DNA of 38,568 bases, from positions 1 to 38,568 of the forward strand of contig CAJQPW010000106.1 in the NCBI GenBank assembly GCA_905480295.1. Reading direction: 5' to 3'. The DNA is from an uncultured Rhizobiaceae group bacterium. Its GTDB lineage: Bacteria > Pseudomonadota > Alphaproteobacteria > Rhizobiales > Rhizobiaceae. Numbering within the stretch: the stretch's first letter is position 1; each line of letters starts with the position of its first letter. Both the position numbers and the translations under genes were made by a program. Shown piece after piece: positions 15,968-24,027 of this stretch. The notes below the pieces were generated by a model. That model worked only from the letters and a program-made list of their open reading frames with translations. It did not search any database and had not been told where the DNA came from.

Positions 15968-16525
15968 ATGATGGCAGAAAATGACAGTGACAAGGCGCTC
16001 GTGACGCGGGCAGTTGGCGGAGACCGTGTGGCGTTCTCTGCACTCTTGTCGCGTCATTACGACATGATCTTTCGCGTTGCCTGGAAATGGAGCGGCAACC
16101 GGGATGATGCCGAAGACATTGCGCAGGATGTGTGTGTCCGGTTGGGACGGGTTTTGCCTGGCTATAAAGGACAGGCGTCGTTTACGACCTGGTTGTACCG
16201 GGTGGCGATGAATGCCGCCCACGACCACAGCCGCAAACGGCAAAGTCACAACCGGAAACTGGAAGACTGGTCAAACGAACCATCAAGGCCGCAGTTTCAG
16301 GCGCCTTCTGGCCAGGGTGATGAGGATGCCGCGGCAGAATTATGGGCTGCGGTCCAGCATTTGCCCCCCCGACAGCGGGACACGGTGATGCTGGTGTTCA
16401 GCGAAGGTCTGTCGCATGGCGAAACCGCAAAAATACTGGGCTGCGCAGAAGGGACGGTAGCGTCGAATATTCATGACGCCAAAAAACAATTGAAACGCCT
16501 ATTGGTACAGGAGGCTGGAGTTTAA
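15968..16525 (+). CDS. ECF-type RNA polymerase sigma factor
   Basis: 185 residues. Region 2 is visible as AFSALLSRHYDMIFRVAWKW with GNRDDAEDIAQDVCVRL, and region 4 as LPPRQRDTVMLVFSEGLSHG followed by AEGTVASNIHDAKKQLKRLL. There is no region 3 and no N-terminal extension, as expected for ECF sigma factors. Two tandem ATGs (15968, 15971) lack a clear Shine-Dalgarno sequence. The stop TAA is followed directly by the ATG of the von Willebrand gene, so the pair is co-translated. The second gene is therefore likely to be its partner, perhaps in place of an anti-sigma factor. A run of seven C in the coding sequence at 16364-16370 does not break the frame. Confidence 0.9.
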   Translation: MMAENDSDKALVTRAVGGDRVAFSALLSRHYDMIFRVAWKWSGNRDDAEDIAQDVCVRLGRVLPGYKGQASFTTWLYRVAMNAAHDHSRKRQSHNRKLEDWSNEPSRPQFQAPSGQGDEDAAAELWAAVQHLPPRQRDTVMLVFSEGLSHGETAKILGCAEGTVASNIHDAKKQLKRLLVQEAGV

Positions 16526-18604
16526 ATGACCAAAGATGATCTGGAAATTCTTGCCAGGATTAATGCAGGACCGGTGCGCGAAGAAGCCCGTGAAAAAGCG
16601 TTGAATGCTGCAATGGTGGCGTTTGATGCGACGATGGAAGAACAGCAGAATTCTGCGGCAATGCAGGCCGAAGTCGATATCGATGATCAAAAAAATAATC
16701 TCCAGACCCAAGGATTGAAGTCCACGACACGTCGAACCTTCACAATCAATCAGATGTGGAGTGACTTCATGAATTCGACTTTGAAACCTGCCTGGTCGGC
16801 CCGACCATCCACCCTTGCCACCATATCCGGCGCACTCGTTCTTCCCCTTGTTGCCGTTGTTGCAATCAATGTTGCTGACATTCCTTTTTCCAACCCGCCA
16901 GAACGCTCGGTGGTTCAGCACCAGGCGATGAACCCCTCGTCCAATGACGCAGAAACTTCCGTGCAGCCCGGTCTTGCAGAGGTGAAAGAGTCTCTTTTGA
17001 ATTCAACGGCGGAAACCCGCCAGGGAATTGCTGCGTCATCTTCCGAACGCACAGCAACCCGCGGCAAAGCGCTTAGACTGGCACCGAGAACTCAATCGTC
17101 AGGGGGCATGCTTTCGCTCTCCAGCAAGGGGGCGGGCATACGCGCGCTTGATTCCATACGCCCCTTACCGGTGCCCATCGTTCAAGACCGCGAACGCTAT
17201 CCGCAATTTGCCGATAATGGGGTCACCGCCGTGGCAACGTCTCCGGTGTCCACGTTTTCGATCGACGTCGACACCGCCTCCTATGCCCGTGTTCGGGCGA
17301 TGCTGAACAGTGGAAACCTGCCACCGAAAGACATGGTGCGGGTCGAGGAAATGATCAATTATTTCGATTATTCCTATCCTTTGCCGGCAAGTCGAAGCCA
17401 GCCGTTTAAACCGACCGTTTCGATCATGCCGACCCCCTGGAACGAACACACCCATCTGATGCATATCGGCATCAAGGGTTTTGACATTGTGCAACAGACG
17501 CAGCCCAAGGCCAATCTGGTGTTCCTGCTTGATGTCTCCGGCTCGATGAATCAGCCCGACAAATTGCCGCTGTTGATCAAGAGCTTCCGTCTGTTGCTTC
17601 AAAAACTGAATCCGGAAGACACGGTTTCGATCGTCACCTATGCTGGCCGCTCCGCAACGGTGCTTGATTCAACACAGGCATCTGACCGCAGCGCCATTAT
17701 CGGTGCGCTGGACAACCTGAAAGCCGGTGGCTCAACGGCAGGGGCGCAGGGCATCGAACAGGCCTACAGGCTGGCTGAAAAGAATTTTGTCAAGGATGGT
17801 GTAAACCGGGTGATGCTGGCCACTGATGGCGACTTTAATGTCGGCATGTCGGACCCAGGGCAATTGAAGGATTTCATCGCCAACAAGCGCAAGAAGGGCA
17901 TCTATCTGTCCGTGTTCGGTTTTGGTCAGGGCAATTATAACGACACGTTGATGCAGACGCTTGCCCAGAACGGAAACGGTCAGGCGGTCTATATTGATAC
18001 GCTTGCTGAAGCTCAAAAGTCGTTGGTTGAAGAATCCGGTGGAACCGTGTTTCCGATTGCCACCGATGTTAAGATCCAGGTCGAATTTGACCCGTCGAAA
18101 GTCTCTGAATACCGCCTGATCGGATATGAGACCCGTGCGCTGAAGCGCCAGGATTTCAACAATGACAAGGTTGATGCTGGTGACATTGGTGCGGGCCATG
18201 CGGTCACCGCAATCTATGAGCTTACTCCGGTCGGCAGTCCCGCCGTTTTGAATTCTCCCCTGCGCTATGGTGATGCCAAGGTGGTGAAACCGACGGAGTT
18301 TGACGGCGAGTTGGCCTATCTGAAAATGCGCTACAAATTGCCGGGTCAGAGCAAGAGCATTTTGCTGGAACAACCGGTTACCGTGGATCAATCGCCCCGG
18401 AAATCCGGCGCATTGTCTGAAGATGCTGGCTTCGCCGTTGCGGTATCCGCTTTTGGACAAAAATTGCGCGGCAATCCGGCCTTGCAGGATTACAGCTACG
18501 CGCAGATTGCGAAAATGGCGCTGGCCAATCGGGGCGAGGATCGTTTTGGATACCGCAGCGCGTTTGTTCAACTGGTGCGGATGGCCGGTTCGTTGACCAA
18601 ATAA
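16526..18604 (+). CDS. YfbK-type von Willebrand factor A protein, membrane-anchored
   Basis: 692 residues, starting at the base after the sigma-factor stop, with CAGGAGG inside that gene. A cytoplasmic N-terminus of about 90 residues precedes one hydrophobic segment (ATISGALVLPLVAVVAINVA). The outer part has the YfbK N-terminal domain (VSTFSIDVDTASYARVRAML), a vWA domain with MIDAS DVSGSMNQ and ATDGDFNVG, and a C-terminal DUF3520-like region ending near VQLVRMAGSLTK. Homologues occur as partners of ECF sigma factors. The layout with an N-terminal cytosolic part resembles an anti-sigma or sensor arrangement, but that is inference. No link to methyl metabolism is visible. Confidence 0.85.
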   Translation: MTKDDLEILARINAGPVREEAREKALNAAMVAFDATMEEQQNSAAMQAEVDIDDQKNNLQTQGLKSTTRRTFTINQMWSDFMNSTLKPAWSARPSTLATISGALVLPLVAVVAINVADIPFSNPPERSVVQHQAMNPSSNDAETSVQPGLAEVKESLLNSTAETRQGIAASSSERTATRGKALRLAPRTQSSGGMLSLSSKGAGIRALDSIRPLPVPIVQDRERYPQFADNGVTAVATSPVSTFSIDVDTASYARVRAMLNSGNLPPKDMVRVEEMINYFDYSYPLPASRSQPFKPTVSIMPTPWNEHTHLMHIGIKGFDIVQQTQPKANLVFLLDVSGSMNQPDKLPLLIKSFRLLLQKLNPEDTVSIVTYAGRSATVLDSTQASDRSAIIGALDNLKAGGSTAGAQGIEQAYRLAEKNFVKDGVNRVMLATDGDFNVGMSDPGQLKDFIANKRKKGIYLSVFGFGQGNYNDTLMQTLAQNGNGQAVYIDTLAEAQKSLVEESGGTVFPIATDVKIQVEFDPSKVSEYRLIGYETRALKRQDFNNDKVDAGDIGAGHAVTAIYELTPVGSPAVLNSPLRYGDAKVVKPTEFDGELAYLKMRYKLPGQSKSILLEQPVTVDQSPRKSGALSEDAGFAVAVSAFGQKLRGNPALQDYSYAQIAKMALANRGEDRFGYRSAFVQLVRMAGSLTK

Positions 18605-18621
18605 GCAATCTGGAAAATATT

Positions 18622-18660
18622 GGCCCGGTCGGCAGCACGCTGACCGGGCCTTTGTTGTTC
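18622..18660 (+). terminator. Rho-independent terminator after the vWA gene
   Basis: GGCCCGGTC (18622-18630) pairs with GACCGGGCC (18642-18650), a 9-bp stem with an 11-base loop, followed by TTTGTTGTT. It lies 17 bases after the stop codon. Confidence 0.85.
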
Positions 18661-18798
18661 TGACGACACTTTATGCTGTCCCTGTGGCGGCCTTTTTCGA
18701 TGATATGCTTGTATGATCAACAACGGGAACAATGGCCGGATCTTTGCAGGTGAAGGGTCTCCCTGGGCGATGGACCAGCAATACCGGGAGCGGGACGG

Positions 18799-19446
18799 AT
18801 GTCATCAACGATCAGAAGACACATTGAAGATCAGCTAACACCTCTGTTGGCGCCACTGGGGCTTCGATCTCTCGGCTGGTTTCAGGACGGCGGGAATGCT
18901 GGTTTGCTGATTGGCAATGTCGGCAGCGAATTGTGGCCTGCCTTTTCGAATTCCCCCCAATACGCAGACGGTCTGGCCGACCCGATGGACCGTTGGACGG
19001 CAGCCGTGACGGAGCCGATTGCGCACCAACTGAAAGCTGATATTCGATATCCGTTTGGTGAAACCATATGGCCGTTTCAACACTATGCCCGGCAGGCGAT
19101 GGGGATTGAACAATCGCCGATCGGCCTGCTGATTCACCCGGAATTTGGACTGTGGACCGCGTTTCGCGCGGCGCTGATGTTCCGGCAGGATCTGAAACAC
19201 GATCAGGTGCCGGTCTCAGGCCGTCCGTGTGACAGCTGTGTCGATAAACCCTGTCTGAACACCTGTCCGGTTGCGGCATTTGCTGAACAGGGTTTTGACT
19301 ATCTCAGCTGCAAAGCCCATGTCGCTTCAAACGAAGGCAAAGCCTGTTTCCAATTCGGCTGTCTGGCCCGGCGGTCCTGCCCGGTGGGGGCGGAATACGC
19401 TTATTTGCCGGAGCATCAGAATTTTCACATGCGGGCTTATGTCTAG
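18799..19446 (+). CDS. 4Fe-4S ferredoxin-like protein with QueG/MMACHC-like N-terminal half
   Basis: 215 residues from ATG 18799, with GGGAG upstream. The C-terminal third has CDSCVDKPCLNTCP (C-X2-C-X4-C-X3-C-P) and a second group of four cysteines (C-X11-C-X4-C-X5-C-P), enough for two clusters though with unusual spacing. The N-terminal part, with GLADPMDRWTAAVTEPIAHQ and IGLLIHPEFGLWTAFRAALM, resembles the corrinoid-binding/nitroreductase-like fold of QueG and MMACHC, where a similar H-P-x-F-G-x-W-x-A/F-x-R segment occurs. I compare this from memory. A short cobalamin-handling or corrinoid-reducing ferredoxin would suit the neighbourhood. It converges on the homocysteine methyltransferase gene. 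Family membership is fairly clear; the function is not. Confidence 0.7.
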   Translation: MSSTIRRHIEDQLTPLLAPLGLRSLGWFQDGGNAGLLIGNVGSELWPAFSNSPQYADGLADPMDRWTAAVTEPIAHQLKADIRYPFGETIWPFQHYARQAMGIEQSPIGLLIHPEFGLWTAFRAALMFRQDLKHDQVPVSGRPCDSCVDKPCLNTCPVAAFAEQGFDYLSCKAHVASNEGKACFQFGCLARRSCPVGAEYAYLPEHQNFHMRAYV

Positions 19447-19463
19447 CCTTCAGACATTTTGAC

Positions 19464-20489
19464 TTAGCGGCGTCTGCTCCGGCGGCGCCCGCCGCGTTCA
19501 TTGTCTGCCTGAGGTGCCGCGATCTTGTTCACCAGTTCCCCGGTTGCATCGACCACTGTCTCAAGATTGGGGCGCGCGCCTTTGGTATGGGCATCAATGG
19601 CCGTTCGCATGGCGGCCAGATGATGAGCGGATGTTCCGCAACATCCGCCAATGATCTTGGCTCCTGCATCCATCGCCAGCTTGGCATATTCGCCCATCAG
19701 TTCCGGTGTGCCGGTGTAGATAACCTGATCACCGCTGACCCGGGGCACGCCGCAATTGGCTTTTGCTATGACCGCGATCTGCCCGCCGTCTGCGGTGACA
19801 CCGTTTTCTGTCATTTCCAGAACCGACATCAACAGGTCGGTAGCCCCGACCCCGCAATTGGCGCCGACCGCAGTGGGCGGGGAGGGGAGTTCACCGGCAA
19901 TAGCCCCCAGTTCTGATGGCGCAATGCCCATCATCGTGCGGCCGGCGGTGTCGAAACTTGCCGTAAAGATATATTCAAGACCAACGGCGCTCGCTGCTTC
20001 CGCTGCAGCCTGAATTTCTTCCCGGGCGGACATGGTTTCGATCCACAGCACGTCTGCGCCACCCTCCTTCAGGCCAATCATCTGCTCCTTGAAGGATTGC
20101 ACCGCGGCCTCGTGGGTCAGTTCCCCAAGCGGTTCAAACAATTCACCTGTTGGTCCCACAGACCCGGCGACCAGAACGGTCTTGTCCGCCTGATCACAGA
20201 CTTCACGGGCCAGTTCGGCCGCCATGCGGTTCAGTTCACGGGAGCGGTCCTGGGCATTGTGCAGTTTCAGGCGGTGGCGATTGCCGCCAAATGTATTGGT
20301 CAGGATGATGTCGGCACCGGCATCAACAAACCCCTGGTGCAGCGCCTTGACCTTCTCAGGTTGTTCTTCGTTCCACAGTTCCGGTGCATCACCAGATATC
20401 AGCCCCATGTTGAAAAAATTCGTGCCAGTTGCACCATCCGCCAGCAGCGTGCCTTTTTGCGCTAAGAGGGTTTTCAATTTTCCGGTCAT
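19464..20489 (-). CDS. Homocysteine S-methyltransferase, betaine-homocysteine type
   Basis: 341 residues from ATG 20489; a longer frame to 20615 would place a perfect palindromic operator inside the gene, so the shorter start is preferred. It is a zinc-dependent barrel: LLADGATGTNFFNMGL, ILTNTFGGNRHRLKL, VAGSVGPTGELFEPLG, GANCGVGATDLL, with the zinc ligands GANC and GGCCGT near the C-terminus. It is the length of a BHMT or of the N-terminal module of MetH. Expected role: methylating homocysteine to methionine using a betaine or another methyl donor. It carries a terminal Arg-rich tail (ERGGRRRSRRR), as do the corrinoid-docking enzymes, which hints that it too may work with the corrinoid protein. 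A SamR-like palindrome lies 24 bases upstream. Confidence 0.82.
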   Translation of the reverse strand: MTGKLKTLLAQKGTLLADGATGTNFFNMGLISGDAPELWNEEQPEKVKALHQGFVDAGADIILTNTFGGNRHRLKLHNAQDRSRELNRMAAELAREVCDQADKTVLVAGSVGPTGELFEPLGELTHEAAVQSFKEQMIGLKEGGADVLWIETMSAREEIQAAAEAASAVGLEYIFTASFDTAGRTMMGIAPSELGAIAGELPSPPTAVGANCGVGATDLLMSVLEMTENGVTADGGQIAVIAKANCGVPRVSGDQVIYTGTPELMGEYAKLAMDAGAKIIGGCCGTSAHHLAAMRTAIDAHTKGARPNLETVVDATGELVNKIAAPQADNERGGRRRSRRR

Positions 20490-20512
20490 GGCGAGCGGGT
20501 GTCCCGATAAAG

Positions 20513-20532
20513 ATATAAAGAATACTTTATAT
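20513..20532. promoter_or_regulatory. SamR/SahR-like 20-bp palindrome before the homocysteine methyltransferase gene
   Basis: ATATAAAG-AATA-CTTTATAT is a perfect inverted repeat with 8-bp arms, 24 bases upstream of ATG 20489. It shares the ATAAAG-N4-CTTTAT core with the element before metF at 10177-10192. The match between two methionine-cycle genes 10 kb apart makes it a likely operator for an ArsR-type SAM/SAH regulator. Confidence 0.65.
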
Positions 20533-20646
20533 GGCCTGCGGTCGTGCTGCAACACTTGCATAGGTATGCAAGAATTTTCTTGCGCCGAGCTCGAATTCAG
20601 ATGAATGTCACCCAAGGGGACACTGAAAATTGATGAAGAGCTGGAG

Positions 20647-21555
20647 ATGACGAAGACGGTCGAGTGGCGAACTCTGTTTCTGATGGTTTGCTGTTATGGA
20701 TTATGGATTGCAGCCGGCTTGCTCTGGCTCACACCCTATTGGCTGATCGGTCTCATTGCGCTGCCAGTGCTGGCTGCGTTTCACACGTCACTTCAACACG
20801 AAACGATACACGGTCATCCCACTCCATTTCATGGGTTGAATGAGCTGTTGGTGAGCCTGCCGCTGGGCGCCGTCTTTCCCTTTCGGCGTTATCGCGATCT
20901 GCATCTCAAACATCACAACGACATGAATCTGACCGATCCCTACGAGGATCCTGAAAGCTATTTCTGGCCGCTTTGCGAATATTCGACAATGCAACCGATC
21001 ATGCGGCTGATATTCAGGATCAACAACACATTGATGGGCCGGTTTACGATCGGGCCTGCGCTGACAATCTGGGGATTTTCAAGAACTGAATTGCGCCGCC
21101 TGCGGATCAAGGAACCGGGTGTGGCTCTGGCGTGGGTGCTGCACCTGATGGGCCTGTTTCTGGTGGCGCTGATAGTTGTGATGCTGTTTGAAATGCCGCT
21201 TTGGGTCTACGCTCTGTTTTGTGTCTATCCGGCGCTGTCGCTGACATCACTGCGGTCTTATGCGGAGCACCAGGCTGCTGAAAATGTTGGTGCCCGCTCG
21301 GCAATTGTTGAAGCCCATCCGGCGCTGGCCCTGCTTTACCTGAACAACAATCTGCACATCGTGCACCATGCCAACCCCTCCTTGCCGTGGTACAGTTTGC
21401 CCGCGCTCTACCAGCAGCGTCGGGAGCAATATCTGGCTGCAAATGAGCATACTCTGTTTTTGGGATATGGTTCGATCATCCGTCAATTTGCCTTCCGGGT
21501 AAAACAGCCCGTTGACCACCCGCTCATGTATCGCAACGATCCGGTACCGGATTGA
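20647..21555 (+). CDS. Membrane fatty acid desaturase-family protein
   Basis: 302 residues if ATG 20647 is the start; ATG 20605 would add 14 residues and neither has a strong ribosome site. Three histidine boxes of the di-iron desaturase/hydroxylase family are present: HETIH, HLKHHND and HIVHHA. Hydrophobic segments are at the N-terminus (TLFLMVCCYGLWIAAGLLWL) and in the middle (VLHLMGLFLVALIVVMLF). The protein is an inner-membrane oxygen-dependent enzyme that acts on lipids or a lipid-like substrate. It is followed immediately by a PhnD-like gene, a pairing I believe recurs in rhizobia and roseobacters. It is divergent from the homocysteine methyltransferase gene. The substrate is unknown. 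Confidence 0.85.
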   Translation: MTKTVEWRTLFLMVCCYGLWIAAGLLWLTPYWLIGLIALPVLAAFHTSLQHETIHGHPTPFHGLNELLVSLPLGAVFPFRRYRDLHLKHHNDMNLTDPYEDPESYFWPLCEYSTMQPIMRLIFRINNTLMGRFTIGPALTIWGFSRTELRRLRIKEPGVALAWVLHLMGLFLVALIVVMLFEMPLWVYALFCVYPALSLTSLRSYAEHQAAENVGARSAIVEAHPALALLYLNNNLHIVHHANPSLPWYSLPALYQQRREQYLAANEHTLFLGYGSIIRQFAFRVKQPVDHPLMYRNDPVPD

Positions 21556-21569
21556 TCGCTACCCTGCCC

Positions 21570-22304
21570 ATGTATGACTGGCCCGAGCTTCGCTCAGAGA
21601 CCGACCGGATCTGGGAGACTATCGCCACGCATTTTAAGCGCGCAGGCTTTGATGCTCCCAATAATCTGTCCAAGCCAGAGAGCGAGTGGGATTATTGGCG
21701 TTCATCCGATCTCCTGTTCAGCCAAACCTGTGGCTATCCCTATTCAACTGAACTTGTGGAACAGGTGGAATTATTGGGAACGCCGACTTTTGATATTCCG
21801 GGTTGGAGTGGAACCGATTATTCCAGCGCACTCGTTGTTCGCTCTGATTTTGATGCGACCAACCTTGAACAATGCCGGTCTGGCACATTTGCCTTCAATG
21901 GTCGCAACTCGCTTTCGGGGTATCGATGCCTGAGCCCGTTGATTGGTCCGCCGGAAGACTGGTTTGCCGCCTCGGTGCAAAGTGGAGGGCACCGGGAATC
22001 GGCACGCATGGTCAGTCGGGGGGAGGCGGATATCGCGGCCATCGATGCGCAATGCTGGAACCTTTTTGGAAAATTCGAACCCGAAGCGGCTGACAGACTG
22101 ATCGTGTTGCAATGGACGCCGGGCCTGCCCGGATTGCCTTACATCACAAACAATCAGTGGCCATCAGAGCAATTGGCCAATTTGCGTGCGGCACTTGGAG
22201 ACGCGGTTGAGCAGATATCTGCAGAAAATGCAGCGCCATATCTGGGGCTGGCAGCGGTTACCGTACTGAACGAAAGCGCATATCAATCGATTAAATTGCT
22301 TTGA
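21570..22304 (+). CDS. PhnD-like periplasmic-binding-fold protein without signal peptide
   Basis: 244 residues from ATG 21570, 14 bases after the desaturase stop; a TTG at 21552 overlapping that stop is an alternative. The sequence fits the phosphonate/phosphite binding-protein-like family (SDLLFSQTCGYPYSTELVEQ; GTDYSSALVVRSDFD; FAFNGRNSLSGYRCLSPLIG; GEADIAAIDAQCWNLFGKFE). It starts directly with mature-type sequence and has no hydrophobic leader, so it should stay in the cytoplasm unless the start is wrong. No permease or ATPase gene is near. Coupling to the desaturase points to a shared, unknown task rather than transport. Confidence 0.75.
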   Translation: MYDWPELRSETDRIWETIATHFKRAGFDAPNNLSKPESEWDYWRSSDLLFSQTCGYPYSTELVEQVELLGTPTFDIPGWSGTDYSSALVVRSDFDATNLEQCRSGTFAFNGRNSLSGYRCLSPLIGPPEDWFAASVQSGGHRESARMVSRGEADIAAIDAQCWNLFGKFEPEAADRLIVLQWTPGLPGLPYITNNQWPSEQLANLRAALGDAVEQISAENAAPYLGLAAVTVLNESAYQSIKLL

Positions 22305-22423
22305 ACGGAGTTCAGACTTTAGGAGCCATTGCAACGGGACCCGTTCCGTGCAAATTTCGGCATCTGGATTCCGGCAGCTCGAGGGAGCCGTCCGGTCGTC
22401 AGGGGCGCATGCTCATTTGACGG

Positions 22424-22455
22424 CGCCGCGCGGGCGGGAGGATAACCGCGCGGCG
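22424..22455. terminator. GC-rich perfect hairpin between convergent genes
   Basis: CGCCGCGCGG (22424-22433) pairs with CCGCGCGGCG (22446-22455), a 10-bp all-GC stem with a 12-base loop, in the 200-bp gap between the PhnD-like and dddP genes. There is no T-tract on either side. It may act as a bidirectional transcript end. I see nothing else in this gap. Confidence 0.45.
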
Positions 22456-22504
22456 ATCCGCGGCGTTACCAAAATTTGTTCGACTTTTCCCTATCAGGCC
22501 CCTG

Positions 22505-23881
22505 TCAGGCTTTACCCATCAGTCGGTCGTCCCATGGGTATGTCGACAGCAATTCATAGCCTGTTTCGGTGATCAGGCACTGGTCTTCAAGTTTGACCCC
22601 TTCACCACCGCCATGACGCCCCACATAGCTTTCCACGCAGATGCACATGCCGACTTCAAGTTCGCCATCATAGCCGTGGTGTTCAAAGTCGACCGAATAG
22701 CGGATCGAAGGATATTCATCGCACAGGCCAACACCGTGATACAGCACGCCATACCGGGTCGGCATGCAGTCGGGCGGAAGCTCGCGCGATTTTGTAGACA
22801 GCTCCCTGAATGTCACCCCCGGGCCCAGCATTTCGAAATTGGCCTGCATCTGTTCGGTCGCGATCTGATACAGGCTGCGTTGTTCATTGGTCGGCTGGCC
22901 GTCGCCGACAAGCCAGGTGCGCGAAATATCGCAACAAAATCCATAGGGGCCGACCAGATCCGTATCAAAGGACAGAAGGTCCCCGTCTTCAATCACTCGC
23001 GCCGATGATTCCTGAAACCACGGATTGGTTCTTGGCCCGGAGGCGAGAAGCCGGGTTTCGATCCATTCGCCGCCCCGGCGAATGTTTTCGGCGTGCAAGA
23101 CGGCCCACAGATCATTTTCCGTCATGCCGGGGGTCATGGCGTTTTCCATTTCCGCCATCGCCGCTTCGCACGATACGATTGCCCGCCGCATACAGATGAT
23201 CTCATCGGGAGACTTTATCTTGCGGGCTTCCTCCATCATCTGCTCGCCATAGACCACTTCGACACCGGCTTTCTGCAAGGGAGGCAGGCCATGACTGTCG
23301 ACCTGATCGAAGGCGCAGCGCATATTTCCGCCACCGTGTTCGCGCAGCAGATCGGCGATGTCATTGGCCCAGTTCTCGGCAAGTTCCATGCAGCGGTGGC
23401 CGGCTTCGAAATAGAACCACGCCGTGCAGCCGCGAATCTCATCAACGACGCCTGTGTGGTCGGAAAGGTGTTCACAATTGTGAAACTCAAACAATATCAC
23501 CGGACCGTCCGTTGCAACGAATGCGCAGCGCGCCGGATTGTGCGTGGTCCACAATTGCATGTTGGTGCAATCGGTAGCGTAGCGGATGTTGAGCGGATCA
23601 TACAGGTGGATGCCGGCAAGATCATTGGCGCCCAGCTGCTCACGGATACGGTGCAGCCGGAACTGACGCATTGCGGTCAGGTCCGGTTGTTCGATGCCGG
23701 CAATTTTCCATTCACTTTCAGCTAGTTGTCCGTAACCAATGAGATGTTGATTCATCGATGCAGCCTTGGCCCTGGCATAGGATTCCAGCGCGTCATAACC
23801 CGCGTCATTGCCCGGATGTTCCGGCAGGACGAAGGGTTCGATTTTCCGTTGGTGGCGGCCAAATGGGGTCTGAACGTTCAT
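22505..23881 (-). CDS. dddP: DMSP lyase, M24 metallopeptidase family (DddP)
   Basis: 458 residues from ATG 23881, with CGGAGA at a good distance. It is a creatinase/prolidase-fold protein whose metal ligands fall at Asp306, Asp308, Asp318, His382, Glu417 and Glu432. These match the ligands recalled for characterised DddP (D295, D297, D307, H371, E406, E421) with a constant offset of 11. The catalytic-base aspartate (Asp388) and the tyrosine at 377 also align with the same offset. RRGGEWIETRLLASGPRTNP and LWTTHNPARC are typical DddP sequence. The enzyme cleaves DMSP to dimethyl sulfide and acrylate in the cytoplasm. It stands alone on the minus strand, divergent from the glycine cleavage operon. 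Confidence 0.9.
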   Translation of the reverse strand: MNVQTPFGRHQRKIEPFVLPEHPGNDAGYDALESYARAKAASMNQHLIGYGQLAESEWKIAGIEQPDLTAMRQFRLHRIREQLGANDLAGIHLYDPLNIRYATDCTNMQLWTTHNPARCAFVATDGPVILFEFHNCEHLSDHTGVVDEIRGCTAWFYFEAGHRCMELAENWANDIADLLREHGGGNMRCAFDQVDSHGLPPLQKAGVEVVYGEQMMEEARKIKSPDEIICMRRAIVSCEAAMAEMENAMTPGMTENDLWAVLHAENIRRGGEWIETRLLASGPRTNPWFQESSARVIEDGDLLSFDTDLVGPYGFCCDISRTWLVGDGQPTNEQRSLYQIATEQMQANFEMLGPGVTFRELSTKSRELPPDCMPTRYGVLYHGVGLCDEYPSIRYSVDFEHHGYDGELEVGMCICVESYVGRHGGGEGVKLEDQCLITETGYELLSTYPWDDRLMGKA

Positions 23882-23922
23882 GGCATATCTCCGATATTCC
23901 CCCTGAGTTTGATTTGGAAATC

Positions 23923-23950
23923 GATGACACGCTGTTGAAAAGGCGTCATC
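23923..23950. repeat. Inverted repeat GATGAC-N16-GTCATC upstream of dddP
   Basis: GATGAC at 23923-23928 and GTCATC at 23945-23950 flank a 16-base spacer about 40 bases before the dddP start. It is a possible operator for dddP. The evidence is only the symmetry and position. Confidence 0.3.
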
Positions 23951-24027
23951 CACGATGGCGTAATTGTGGGGTGACAGCCTGATGAAATTCGTCTAGCGTC
24001 GACGCGCTGGCCGATGCAAGTCGGGTT

